Below, piece after piece: positions 36,049-44,699 of a stretch of DNA of 64,000 nt. The stretch is taken from assembly GCA_028281285.1 (NCBI GenBank), contig JANQKF010000016.1:162156-226155 (forward strand), in the 5' to 3' direction. This DNA is from Cyclobacteriaceae bacterium. Lineage in GTDB: Bacteria > Bacteroidota > Bacteroidia > Cytophagales > Cyclobacteriaceae. The translations under genes and the position numbers were made by a program. Numbering within the stretch: position 1 is the stretch's first letter; each line of letters starts with the position of its first letter. Under the pieces are notes generated by a model that did not search any database, was not told the DNA's origin, and was given only the letters and a program-made list of their open reading frames with translations.

Positions 36049-36384
36049 CTAGCGACTTGGTTTTATTCCCCAGACTTCGTTCAGAATTGAATTGACCTGA
36101 CTCCATTGTTCATGTTCATAGTTCAACTCTCTTTTTCCTGCTTCGGTGATATGGTAATATTTCCGCGGCCTGGAATTTTCCGCCATTACCCACTCTGATC
36201 GAATGAGTTCTTCCTTTTCCAGCCGATGTAATACAGGGTACAACATCCCGTCTGACCATTCCATTTTTCCTCCGGAGAGTTCTTTGATCTTCTTTATGAT
36301 CAGATAACCATAACTACTCCCCTGCCTGAGAATTCCGAGTATGATTGGTTTGGTGGATGCTGCGGTAAGATTTTTAGATATCAT
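36049..36384 (-). CDS. PadR-family transcriptional regulator (pair 3)
   Basis: A 111-residue PadR of the classic form: ILRQGSSYGYLIIKKIKEL, then GMLYPVLHRLEKEELI as recognition region and wing RPRKYYHITEAGKREL. Distinct from the other three PadR proteins here, in line with the different prefix domain on its permease. Translationally coupled to that permease (one-base gap). Upstream there is a weak inverted repeat (CTATAT...GTATAG, 36391-36417) that might be its operator, less convincing than those of the other pairs. Confidence 0.9.
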   Translation of the reverse strand: MISKNLTAASTKPIILGILRQGSSYGYLIIKKIKELSGGKMEWSDGMLYPVLHRLEKEELIRSEWVMAENSRPRKYYHITEAGKRELNYEHEQWSQVNSILNEVWGIKPSR

Positions 36385-36482
36385 ATAATGCTATATACTT
36401 TGGCTTTCTATGTATAGACGCGATTATAACCAGAGCGTTACACTTAATCCCGAAAATATTTGATCAATTGGATGTGGGGCAT

Positions 36483-36513
36483 AAAAAAAGCCACTCTCAT
36501 TTGAAAGTGGCTT
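36483..36513 (-). terminator. Rho-independent terminator after the cold-shock gene
   Basis: Stem AGCCACT/AGTGGCT extended by three more pairs after one mismatch, followed on the minus strand by a run of seven T. It lies about 22 bases after the stop of the cold-shock-domain gene. Confidence 0.85.
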
Positions 36514-36534
36514 CTATTTCTTAACGATTGGTTT

Positions 36535-36981
36535 CTAAATTCTTCTGACCTTGACGGCATTCATTCCTTTTGGTCCCTGTTCTAGTTCGAAAGCTACCTT
36601 GTCACCTTCTTGAATAGGTTCTGTGGTTCCGTGCACGTGAACGAAATAGCGATCTTGCGTACCGTCTTGATTGATGAAGCCGTATCCTTTTGATTCATTG
36701 AAGAAGGCTACTCTTCCCCTTCGCTCCCCTGTTTCCTCTTTCTCTTTTTTTGGAACTCCAATCTCAATACTGCTGGCTTTAATTTCCTTCTTTTTCTGGT
36801 CCGGATCTGGTGGGGTATCTGTGATATTACCGAATTCATCTACGTAGGCCATCATGTTTTCAAGACCGCCTCCGGCTGCATTGGCCTTTCGCTCTTCCTT
36901 TTTGAGTTGCTTTTGTTTTCGTTTTTCTAAACGTTTTTTCTCTTTTTCTTTTTTGTTAAATGTTTGTTGCGATTTACCCAT
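36535..36981 (-). CDS. Cold-shock-domain protein with basic N-terminal extension
   Basis: A 148-residue protein. Residues about 84-148 form a cold-shock domain with RNP1-like KGYGFINQ and RNP2-like RYFVHVHG, binding single-stranded RNA or DNA. The first ~35 residues are extremely lysine-rich (KKEKEKKRLEKRKQKQLKK), probably a charged helix that adds non-specific RNA affinity. A flexible linker joins them. Extended CspA-type proteins of this kind are common in Bacteroidota. Single gene with its own terminator. The 210-base upstream region contains a possible -7 box far from the start, hinting at a long 5' leader as seen for other cold-shock genes. Confidence 0.9.
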   Translation of the reverse strand: MGKSQQTFNKKEKEKKRLEKRKQKQLKKEERKANAAGGGLENMMAYVDEFGNITDTPPDPDQKKKEIKASSIEIGVPKKEKEETGERRGRVAFFNESKGYGFINQDGTQDRYFVHVHGTTEPIQEGDKVAFELEQGPKGMNAVKVRRI

Positions 36982-37126
36982 TCAGTGGTTTCTAATTTTA
37001 AATGTTAATGATGTATCTGACTGAACAAAATACCATGTTCAATTGGCTAAGTAGAAATAAAGAGAGTACAAGGAAAGCTTCTTAGAACTAAGAGCGACTG
37101 CAGTCTAACTATTGCTGCTTATTATC

Positions 37127-37134
37127 CAAAGTTA
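37127..37134 (-). promoter_or_regulatory. Possible -7 box for the cold-shock gene
   Basis: Minus-strand TAACTTTG fits the Bacteroidota -7 consensus TAnnTTTG. No TTG is seen at the expected -33 distance, so support is partial. If used, the mRNA leader would be about 140 nt. Confidence 0.25.
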
Positions 37135-37192
37135 ACTAATCTAAGCAATTTTAAGCAGATTTGATGCTTGTTTGTTTTGTTAGTTATCACAT

Positions 37193-39865
37193 CTATTCAT
37201 GCCTCAATGCTTTTACTGGATTGGCCCTAGCTACTTTGAAAGACTGGGTGGACATGGTAAGAAAAGCTATAAGAAAAGCAAAAAATGCAGCTATAAAAAA
37301 AGCCTTTACATCAATGCTATCATGATAGTAAAAGCCTTCTAACCATTTATTCATAATTCCAAAAGAAAGCAATGAGGCTAAGATTGCGGCTATCCCGACA
37401 ATCAAGAAGACACTCTTAAAAATAAGCGTGATGATTTGGGCAGATGTGGCCCCCAACGTCTTTCTCACCCCTATTTCCTTCGTCCGTTGCTCTATAATAA
37501 AGGCAGTCAGACCAAACAGACCTAAACAAGAGATGAAAATACACAAGCCTGCGAAGAGACCAATAAGTTTCATTTGTTTAATGTCAGCAGTGTACTGACT
37601 ATTCAAAGAATCATCAAGGGATTGAAATTCAAAGGCGTGCTCCGAACCTAGTGCTTTCCATTTGTCTTCAATGAAGCGGATAGTCTCTGAAACGTTTTGC
37701 CCGGTAATATTCACCGTCAGCATTCTTGTCGTGAGTTTTCTTCGTCTTTCAGTCCAAAAACTGGCTGAGAAGTCATCTGGAGCAGGCAACCAGAAAATCA
37801 TGGATTCTACCTCATGTTGGAGTCCCTGGAAATGAAAATCCTTCATCACTCCTACAACATAACTCGGCTCCTCACCCGCTTGGTAGCGTAATCTTTTACC
37901 CAAAGGTCTTTCCCAACCCATTTTTTTGACCAAAGTTTCGTTGACCAGAATGGCATGATTGGCATCTGTAGGAATTGTTGGGTCAAAGTTTCTACCCGCT
38001 ATCAATTCCATACCCATGGTATTGATAAAGTTTTCATCGATATAAAACCAGTTGTAGGAATGAGAGACGAACTCACCATCATTGTTCTCCACTTCCGCCT
38101 GTTCGAAGGAAGTCGATCTGCCAAAATGATTTAAGCTTACCGTAGCATCAATCACATTACTATGGCTTTTTAATTCATTGACCAATACCGGTATTTTCTC
38201 AATATTAGATGCTCCCTGAACGGTGAGGACCAACTTGTTCTCTTTTTCAAAACCTAATGATTTCTCCTGCATAAACTTCATTTGATAATACATCAAGAGT
38301 GTACAGGAGATCACGCATATCGAAACCAGGAATTGAACGAAAACCAACCCTTGTCTTACACCTGAATTCTTTGATTTAATCTTTCTGACCAATGAGAACT
38401 TCGACATAGCCATAGCGGGATACAAGCCGGCAACAATACTCATTAATGGTACACCTACAAGCGCTATGGCTATTGCGGTAGGACTAAGTAGTAAGTCAAA
38501 AGGTAAAGACTTGTCGAACAAATAATCGAGTGACGTATAGTTTGTAACCAGAAAAGCGAGTCCCAAACCTAAGACCAGGGCAATGATGACGAACACAACG
38601 GATTCAGTCAAAAGTTGGAAGATCAATTGATGACGGTGAGCTCCCAGCACTTTTGGTATTGCAATGCTCTTAGTCCGTTTTGAAAACCGAGTGGTTGACA
38701 GATTCATGTAATTGATACAAGCGACTAATAGAACAAAAATTGCTATCCCTGTAAACCCGGCTACATAAAAGCGATTTCCATGAGGGCGGTCACGCTGTGC
38801 CCGTGATTTTAGGTGAATATCGCTCAAGGGCTCTAACATAAAATCAACAGTACTGTTGTATCGATCCGGATGATCAGCCATATAAGCTTCAAAAAAAGAA
38901 TCGGAAATCGACTTAAAAGAGTCGATGTCATAATCCTTAGGCATCAATAGATAGGTGTAGTCCGACCGCGTATACCAGAGGCTAGATCTCAGGTCAGCGT
39001 TATTTGTGGGTGTATATCGTTCTGTTGGAAGTTCCTGATAGGTAATTAGTGCATCGTATTTCAAATGTGTATTGTCTGGCAGATCTGCAAATACCAGAGT
39101 TATCTTAAAGTCACTTAGCAACCCCTTAATGGTTTTGCCGACTGGATTTTCATTACCAAAATACGTTTTAGAAAAACGCTCACTTATAGCAATAGTCTTA
39201 GGTTCAGTCAATGCCGTCTTAGGGTCTCCGTAGATGATCTCGTGGCTGAAGACTTCAAAAACATTGGGATCTACCAAAGCAATATCATCCCAACGTTTAG
39301 ATGTGCCATTATACTCAAAATCAGAATACCCTCGATTACTCATCAAAAACCTGACATACGCCTCGATTTGCCCAGATTCTTCTGCAATGAATTGGCCAAC
39401 TCCGTAGGATGTTTGTGCAAATAAATTGATGTTCTCGCCCGAATTAAGTTGGCTGACTACCCGATAAATTCGGTCATGTTTATCAAAGTGTTGATCGTAG
39501 GTCAATTCACTTTTCAGGTATAATACAAGAATGATACAGCAAGCAATGCCAATGGCGAGTCCTGAAATATTAATAATACTGTAAGAAGCCTCTCTGAACA
39601 AGTTTCGGATAACGATTTTTAAGTTGTGTTTGAGCATACTTGTGTTGTTTTGAGTTTTGAAAATTTTAAATGAGCTAAAACCATAGAGTAAGTGAAAGGC
39701 ATCAAACCAATACATGAATCGGGCGAAATGTTTCCCTTTGATTTCAATTCTTTCCTGGTAGATTTCTTCGAGATCACCCAATAATTCATCCCAATATTGA
39801 TCTGGAATGAACCTAGTGACCAACCAGTTTACCAACCGAGGTGTGTTTGATGTCTCAGGCTTCAT
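37193..39865 (-). CDS. Orphan FtsX/MacB-type permease with prefix domain (pair 4)
   Basis: An 890-residue permease. The prefix domain (LVTRFIPDQYWDELLGDLEEIYQERIEIK) resembles those of pairs 1 and 2. It is followed by two MacB-PCD/FtsX units. The first FtsX block has the variant SIAIPKVLGAHRHQL (Pro in place of the usual Arg); the C-terminal block keeps EIGVRKTLGATSAQI. Periplasmic domains are large. No ATPase gene nearby. The start shares one base with the padR stop (TGATG), so the two are coupled. It is the most upstream of the four pairs and has the clearest promoter. Confidence 0.9.
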   Translation of the reverse strand: MKPETSNTPRLVNWLVTRFIPDQYWDELLGDLEEIYQERIEIKGKHFARFMYWFDAFHLLYGFSSFKIFKTQNNTSMLKHNLKIVIRNLFREASYSIINISGLAIGIACCIILVLYLKSELTYDQHFDKHDRIYRVVSQLNSGENINLFAQTSYGVGQFIAEESGQIEAYVRFLMSNRGYSDFEYNGTSKRWDDIALVDPNVFEVFSHEIIYGDPKTALTEPKTIAISERFSKTYFGNENPVGKTIKGLLSDFKITLVFADLPDNTHLKYDALITYQELPTERYTPTNNADLRSSLWYTRSDYTYLLMPKDYDIDSFKSISDSFFEAYMADHPDRYNSTVDFMLEPLSDIHLKSRAQRDRPHGNRFYVAGFTGIAIFVLLVACINYMNLSTTRFSKRTKSIAIPKVLGAHRHQLIFQLLTESVVFVIIALVLGLGLAFLVTNYTSLDYLFDKSLPFDLLLSPTAIAIALVGVPLMSIVAGLYPAMAMSKFSLVRKIKSKNSGVRQGLVFVQFLVSICVISCTLLMYYQMKFMQEKSLGFEKENKLVLTVQGASNIEKIPVLVNELKSHSNVIDATVSLNHFGRSTSFEQAEVENNDGEFVSHSYNWFYIDENFINTMGMELIAGRNFDPTIPTDANHAILVNETLVKKMGWERPLGKRLRYQAGEEPSYVVGVMKDFHFQGLQHEVESMIFWLPAPDDFSASFWTERRRKLTTRMLTVNITGQNVSETIRFIEDKWKALGSEHAFEFQSLDDSLNSQYTADIKQMKLIGLFAGLCIFISCLGLFGLTAFIIEQRTKEIGVRKTLGATSAQIITLIFKSVFLIVGIAAILASLLSFGIMNKWLEGFYYHDSIDVKAFFIAAFFAFLIAFLTMSTQSFKVARANPVKALRHE

Positions 39866-40194
39866 CAGATTCCCGTATTAAGCTGTGGCACGAGTTTCCA
39901 CATCTTTTGACGGACGTCTTGGGCGGCCTTCAATTGCTTCAGTCCTGATGGCGTGATTTGGAATAATCGCTTCTTACGATCCCCTCTTTTGCTCGTATTG
40001 CCACCTAGTTCCGATTTAAGCAGCCCCTTGTCCTGAAGTCTATACAGTGTGATATGAACCGCACCGAGTAGAATGGATCGGCCGGAATGTTTTTCAACTT
40101 CCTTTTTGACGGAAACTCCATAGCCCTCTCCATCAAGAATGCAGACAGCTAAAAGCACTAGCTCTTCAAATTCCCCAAGTCCTTTTCCTTTCAT
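39865..40194 (-). CDS. PadR-family transcriptional regulator (pair 4)
   Basis: A 109-residue PadR: GEFEELVLLAVCILDGEGYGVSV, recognition region GAVHITLYRLQDKGLL and wing KRGDRKKRLFQITPSGLKQL. Close in pattern to the regulators of pairs 1 and 2. One-base overlap with the permease start. A full Bacteroidota promoter overlapped by a 16-base palindrome lies immediately upstream (40205-40246), the best-defined regulatory region of the four pairs. Divergent from the amino-acid permease gene, which starts about 100 bases away. Confidence 0.92.
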   Translation of the reverse strand: MKGKGLGEFEELVLLAVCILDGEGYGVSVKKEVEKHSGRSILLGAVHITLYRLQDKGLLKSELGGNTSKRGDRKKRLFQITPSGLKQLKAAQDVRQKMWKLVPQLNTGI

Positions 40195-40204
40195 TATTTA
40201 TAAT

Positions 40205-40246
40205 TTTGTATATATACAAAGTTATAAGTAATGAGTACGTCTCCAA
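40205..40246 (-). promoter_or_regulatory. Promoter with overlapping PadR-type palindrome (pair 4)
   Basis: On the minus strand, TTG (40246-40244), a 19-base spacer and TAACTTTG (40224-40217) match the Bacteroidota -33/-7 promoter. The perfect palindrome TTTGTATATATACAAA (40205-40220) overlaps the end of the -7 box and the predicted start point, an ideal repressor position. The padR start codon is at 40194. Confidence 0.7.
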
Positions 40247-40292
40247 AATTAAATTGTTCGATTAAAAAATTAATTGGGCATATTTAGAGTCC

Positions 40293-41768
40293 ATGACTTC
40301 CTCTACACCAAGTCATTTAAAAAGAAACCTCGGACTTACGGGCCTTGTTGCCACTGGTATTTGTTCAATGATTGGGGCTTCTATCTATGTAGTGCCATTC
40401 ATGATTCAAAGAAATGTTCCTGGCATAGGGCCGAACGTCATTCCTGCTTTTATTTTTGCTGCCATTCCTGCAATTTTTGCCGCTTTCTCCTATGCTATGC
40501 TTAGTTCAGCAATGCCGCGGGCCGGAGGAAGCTATATCTTTGCGAGCAGGGGTCTCCATCCCTATTTGGGCTTTGTAGCCAGTTTCTCCCAGTGGTTTGG
40601 GCTTTCAATAGTAATTGGAGTCATCGCCTATATTATTGTTCCTTTCCTAAGAGACATAGCATATGCCATTGATGTACAATCACTAGGTGATCTGTTGGAT
40701 ACAGGAGTCGTTCGTGTCTCCATCGCATTGTTACTCGTCTGGATATTTGTGTTGATTAATATCCTCGGACTCAAAACCTATGTCAAAGCACTGATTCCGT
40801 TAATGGTGCTTATGTTCGGGTTGGGGCTTGTGGTTATCATTACCGGATTTTATTTTGACCAAACTGACTTTGTTAATCAAACTGGATTTGTGCTTTCCAA
40901 TACTGAATCGGATTCTTTTGATTGGAACACATTTCTGGCAGCGGCTGCCATACTGTTTTCCAGTTTTATTGGTTTTGATGCGATCGCTCAGGCCGGAGGC
41001 GAGGCGCGCAGTCCAAAAAAACTGTTACCGAAAGCCATAGGCATAGCCATTATTGGTGTTGGTCTCTACTACTTTTTATTTACCAAAGCTGTATATCATG
41101 CCGTTCCCTGGCAGTATGTCGCTGAACAAGCACTACAAAAAGACATCACCGCAACCGGGCTTTTGCAGCCCTTAATTCCATATGCATTGGGCGTCACAAT
41201 CACAGCAGGAGCGGCAATTGCTTTGATCAATGACTTACCGGCAATGTTACTTTCGGTATCCAGGTTGGTTTTTGCCTGGGCGAAAGACGGAGTTTTTCCA
41301 AAAACACTAAGCGAAATTCATAACAGGTTTAATACCCCTCATCGTGCACTTATCTTAAGTGGAACATTTGCTAGCATTGGAATTCTGGGAAGTCATTTTG
41401 CGGGAGATTTTTTTATGGGAATTGACATAATGGTCTTATCTATGCTGGTCAACTTCTTGTTCATGTGTATCACCGTTTTGAGCATTAAAAAAAGAAACCC
41501 GGATTTGGCACTTCAAATCAAAGCAGTTTCAAAAAGAAGAATCCAGGTGTTAGTGGCTGCCGTTGGCACACTCTTTTTGACTGGCTTTTTAGTGGTTCAC
41601 ATTATGAAGGACCTTTCTTCTACCGTAGACCATTGGTATTTCAGATCGACTCCGGTCTGGCTCATAGTCATGATTCTGGGGTCATTTATTTTCTATGCCA
41701 GATATTCAGGACCTAAAAGAGCGGGTATTGATATGGCAGAACGATTTAAACACTTACCAGAAGAGTAA
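40293..41768 (+). CDS. APC-superfamily amino-acid permease
   Basis: A 491-residue membrane transporter with about 12 helices. The first helix carries the family signature GLVATGICSMIGASIYVVP, with the unwound GxG-type substrate loop. Helix 6 region: FIGFDAIAQAGGEARSPKKLLPKA, typical of amino-acid/polyamine/organocation permeases. Specificity cannot be read. The next gene starts inside its stop codon (TAATG), so the transporter and the aldo/keto reductase-RidA fusion are translationally coupled and probably handle the same amine or amino-acid-derived substrate. Confidence 0.9.
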   Translation: MTSSTPSHLKRNLGLTGLVATGICSMIGASIYVVPFMIQRNVPGIGPNVIPAFIFAAIPAIFAAFSYAMLSSAMPRAGGSYIFASRGLHPYLGFVASFSQWFGLSIVIGVIAYIIVPFLRDIAYAIDVQSLGDLLDTGVVRVSIALLLVWIFVLINILGLKTYVKALIPLMVLMFGLGLVVIITGFYFDQTDFVNQTGFVLSNTESDSFDWNTFLAAAAILFSSFIGFDAIAQAGGEARSPKKLLPKAIGIAIIGVGLYYFLFTKAVYHAVPWQYVAEQALQKDITATGLLQPLIPYALGVTITAGAAIALINDLPAMLLSVSRLVFAWAKDGVFPKTLSEIHNRFNTPHRALILSGTFASIGILGSHFAGDFFMGIDIMVLSMLVNFLFMCITVLSIKKRNPDLALQIKAVSKRRIQVLVAAVGTLFLTGFLVVHIMKDLSSTVDHWYFRSTPVWLIVMILGSFIFYARYSGPKRAGIDMAERFKHLPEE

Positions 41769-43225
41769 TGACAATTCTCCCTGAAACCAACTTATCCGAA
41801 AACTTCAAGGTACCTAAAGTCATTACCGGACTTTGGCAAGTTGCAGATCTGGAAAGAGATGGCAATAGACTGGATCTTGCTCAAAAAGCGCTTGACCTCA
41901 AAAAATACGCAGAATCGGGATTTACCACATTTGATATGGCCGATCACTATGGCTCGGCTGAGGATATCACTGGTATTTACAAGAATAATTATTCTAAAGA
42001 GTTACCCATTCAAGCTATGACTAAATGGGTGCCAGAACCAGGGTTAATGACTCGCCAGAAGGTTAGAGAAGCTGTAAACACCTCCTTAAAAAGGCTCCAG
42101 AGCGAGCAAATTGATTTGCTTCAATTTCATGCATGGAATTATGCGGATCCGGCATGGCTGGATTCATTGTTTTTCCTTCAAGAATTGAAACAGGAGGGGC
42201 TAATTAAGCATCTCGGGCTCACTAATTTTGACACCGCGCACCTTCGAATTGTAGTGAAAAGTGGTATTGAGGTAATTTCAAATCAGATCTGTTTTTCGTT
42301 GTTAGACCGAAGAGCTGCACAAGGAATGACTTCATTTTGCACGGAATCGGGAATTAGATTATTTGCTTTTGGAACACTTGCTGGTGGGTTTCTTTCAGAA
42401 AAATGGCTAGGCAAGCCTGAACCTGAGTTGAATGAGTCAATGAATTGGTCGCAAATGAAGTACAAGCGTTTTATTGACCAGGCCGGTGGCTGGACAAAAT
42501 TTCAAAGTTTACTTCAGACCTTGGATAATGTTGCCAAAAAGTACAATGCCTCAATTGCCAATATTGCCACTCGATTCATAATTGATGAAGATGCAGTGGC
42601 TGCAGTGATTATCGGTGCACGACTAGGTGAAAACAGCCATATTGAGAACAACTCCCGGCTATTCTCATTCAATCTCTCCAAGGAGGACAAAAGAATAATT
42701 CAACAGGTTGTAAGCGAACTTGATGATATTCCCGGAGATTGTGGGGATGAATATCGAAAGCCTCCATTTTTAACTGCATCAGGAGATTTGAGTCATCATT
42801 TAGACGATTTCACACCGCCCTATCCTACCAAGCAAGGGGGTGATGGTCGAACAAAAGCACTGAGCGGTACCGTGTGGGAGGATGTCGGTGGATTTAGCAG
42901 GGCAATCAGGAAAGGGAATGTGATAACGATCAGTGGTACCACAGCTACACATGGCAATTTGGCCCTTGGTGGCGATGATCCAATTGCTCAGACCCATGCG
43001 GTAATTGATAAAATAGAAGGTGCCTTGCAATCACTCGGTTCCAGTCTTCAGGACGTTATACGTACTCGTATATTTGTAAAAAATCTAGATGATTGGGAGC
43101 CGGTGGCACGGGCTCACGGAGAACGATTCAAGGACATCCAACCAGCCAACACCCTCGTTCAGGCCCTCCTGGTAGGTGACGAATACTTAGTTGAAATAGA
43201 GGCTGATGCCTTGATTGAGGAATAA
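41768..43225 (+). CDS. Aldo/keto reductase-RidA fusion protein
   Basis: A 485-residue two-domain protein. Residues 1 to about 330 are an NAD(P)H aldo/keto reductase barrel with the catalytic tetrad Asp56, Tyr61 (FDMADHYG), Lys86 (AMTKWV) and His121 (LLQFHAWNY). Residues about 366-485 are a RidA/YjgF domain (GNVITISGTTATHG, RTRIFVKNLDDWEPVARAH, VEIEADALI). The Arg that RidA enzymes use to bind the imine carboxylate (in PARS) is Asn461 here (PANT), so the domain is probably not a standard 2-iminoacid deaminase. Coupled to the amino-acid permease upstream (TAATG), suggesting a catabolic step on an imported amino compound. Ends directly against the convergent esterase gene. Confidence 0.88.
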   Translation: MTILPETNLSENFKVPKVITGLWQVADLERDGNRLDLAQKALDLKKYAESGFTTFDMADHYGSAEDITGIYKNNYSKELPIQAMTKWVPEPGLMTRQKVREAVNTSLKRLQSEQIDLLQFHAWNYADPAWLDSLFFLQELKQEGLIKHLGLTNFDTAHLRIVVKSGIEVISNQICFSLLDRRAAQGMTSFCTESGIRLFAFGTLAGGFLSEKWLGKPEPELNESMNWSQMKYKRFIDQAGGWTKFQSLLQTLDNVAKKYNASIANIATRFIIDEDAVAAVIIGARLGENSHIENNSRLFSFNLSKEDKRIIQQVVSELDDIPGDCGDEYRKPPFLTASGDLSHHLDDFTPPYPTKQGGDGRTKALSGTVWEDVGGFSRAIRKGNVITISGTTATHGNLALGGDDPIAQTHAVIDKIEGALQSLGSSLQDVIRTRIFVKNLDDWEPVARAHGERFKDIQPANTLVQALLVGDEYLVEIEADALIEE

Positions 43226-44632
43226 TTAATTCTTCTTTAGTGTGAAAATCTTAGGCCTATTCCTCCCCTGCATACTGGGCCAATAGACCATAAATCGCTG
43301 CTCAACTTTTGTCCGATTGTTATCAGGAACAGAGAGGCGATAAACTATCAGACCCGATAATGGAGGAACTCCGTTTGGATGTACTATTTCCAAGTCACCA
43401 TTTGTTTTTCTAATTACTTTGATCAAGCCTTGAAATCGCCATTCACCATCAGGCATTCTTTGTCCAAGTCTACCTACCACTCTTCCTTTCTCTTCTTTCA
43501 ACTCAATTTTGTATTCCTCATTCTCCCATATGCCGAAAAAATCGGAAGACTCTTTAACGTCCGCATCTTTCAAATCAAGGTACTCTGCTCTGGTAATTTC
43601 GGGAGGATTGGAGACTAGCTGATTCAACCATTGTTCAGTATCATCTCCCAGCATATCAGTAGTGCCGTAAAGGATTTTGAGTGCATTTATAAAAGGCCTT
43701 GCCATATCAGGATCTGCTGAAGTCAAATGTTCAATTGCTCCATACCGCAGTGCCCAAATTGGAATTGGGATGCTATAGCCATATTCTTCGTTTAGTCTTT
43801 GATACCTGTTTTTAAGCGCCTCGAAAGTCAGCACTTGATTGTGCTTATAATTGTGATCAGCAAATAACTGCTTCAACCCCTTGTATATGCCCATATGATA
43901 CATTGAAGAATGCGTTTCTCCATCTAAATCGATTTCCCATGCCCTGAGCCCTGTGTCCGGCTTCCTCTGTATTTCTTTCCAATTTTCATCGCTCCAACTA
44001 TATCTGTTCCACCCTATAACAAGTCGACTGGAAAATTGAGAGTTCTGAGTCAAGTGGTCATCTATTATTCGTTCCAAATAACTTTGGTTAAGATGCATTG
44101 GGGGGTCCAGTACAATGTGCCATCGGAAAGTTTCAGAGGCCTTAGTTAGTGCATAAAGCCCAAAAATTCCTCCGTGGGAATGTCCGATGAGAATCCTGAG
44201 AGGAAGTGTTCTGTAAGTTCTGTCTATTTTCGGAATGAGCTCTTTTGTGAGAAACTCTAAAAACCTATCGGCATTCTTGGCTTGTACCCCAGGAATGTCC
44301 ATGTCCGGAGGTGTCATATCACTGGTTCTGTCGTGGTTAGAAATAGCGACCACTATTGCCTCTGGCATCGCATCCAAGCCGGACAGGGCAATTACTGAAC
44401 TGTAGGCGGATAAAAAATAAGCCTGACCATCTAGGACATAGATAACAGGAAACGCCTTGTTCTTGGACTCGTATTCTTTGGGAAGAAGCACACGATATTC
44501 GCGTTTCTCGCCCATTTCTGCTGACTGAATTTCATAGGTTTGACCTATTACAATGTCCGAACTATTTTGAGCTATTGAGATCGAGCTACAAAGAATGAAA
44601 AAAAGCAGGGTAGTGATTTTTCGTCTGAACAT
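43226..44632 (-). CDS. Exported esterase of the enterochelin-esterase/esterase D type
   Basis: A 468-residue protein with signal peptide (ITTLLFFILCSSISIAQ). The alpha/beta-hydrolase core (about 25-290) shows YRVLLPKEYESK, FPVIYVLDGQAYF, the nucleophile elbow GHSHGG and a late His in GETHSSMYH. This matches putative esterase family proteins that cleave siderophore or carbohydrate esters. The last ~110 residues form a separate beta-rich region (FFGIWENEEYKIELKEEKG) like the accessory domain attached to many Bacteroidota hydrolases. The substrate is unknown; no siderophore genes are close. Its stop abuts the stop of the fusion gene. Confidence 0.85.
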   Translation of the reverse strand: MFRRKITTLLFFILCSSISIAQNSSDIVIGQTYEIQSAEMGEKREYRVLLPKEYESKNKAFPVIYVLDGQAYFLSAYSSVIALSGLDAMPEAIVVAISNHDRTSDMTPPDMDIPGVQAKNADRFLEFLTKELIPKIDRTYRTLPLRILIGHSHGGIFGLYALTKASETFRWHIVLDPPMHLNQSYLERIIDDHLTQNSQFSSRLVIGWNRYSWSDENWKEIQRKPDTGLRAWEIDLDGETHSSMYHMGIYKGLKQLFADHNYKHNQVLTFEALKNRYQRLNEEYGYSIPIPIWALRYGAIEHLTSADPDMARPFINALKILYGTTDMLGDDTEQWLNQLVSNPPEITRAEYLDLKDADVKESSDFFGIWENEEYKIELKEEKGRVVGRLGQRMPDGEWRFQGLIKVIRKTNGDLEIVHPNGVPPLSGLIVYRLSVPDNNRTKVEQRFMVYWPSMQGRNRPKIFTLKKN

Positions 44633-44699
44633 CAGCGTTGAGTTTTCTCAAAGAAACTCTTATAAGCTGATCAGAGATGTCGGCTTTTGACGAGACGGA

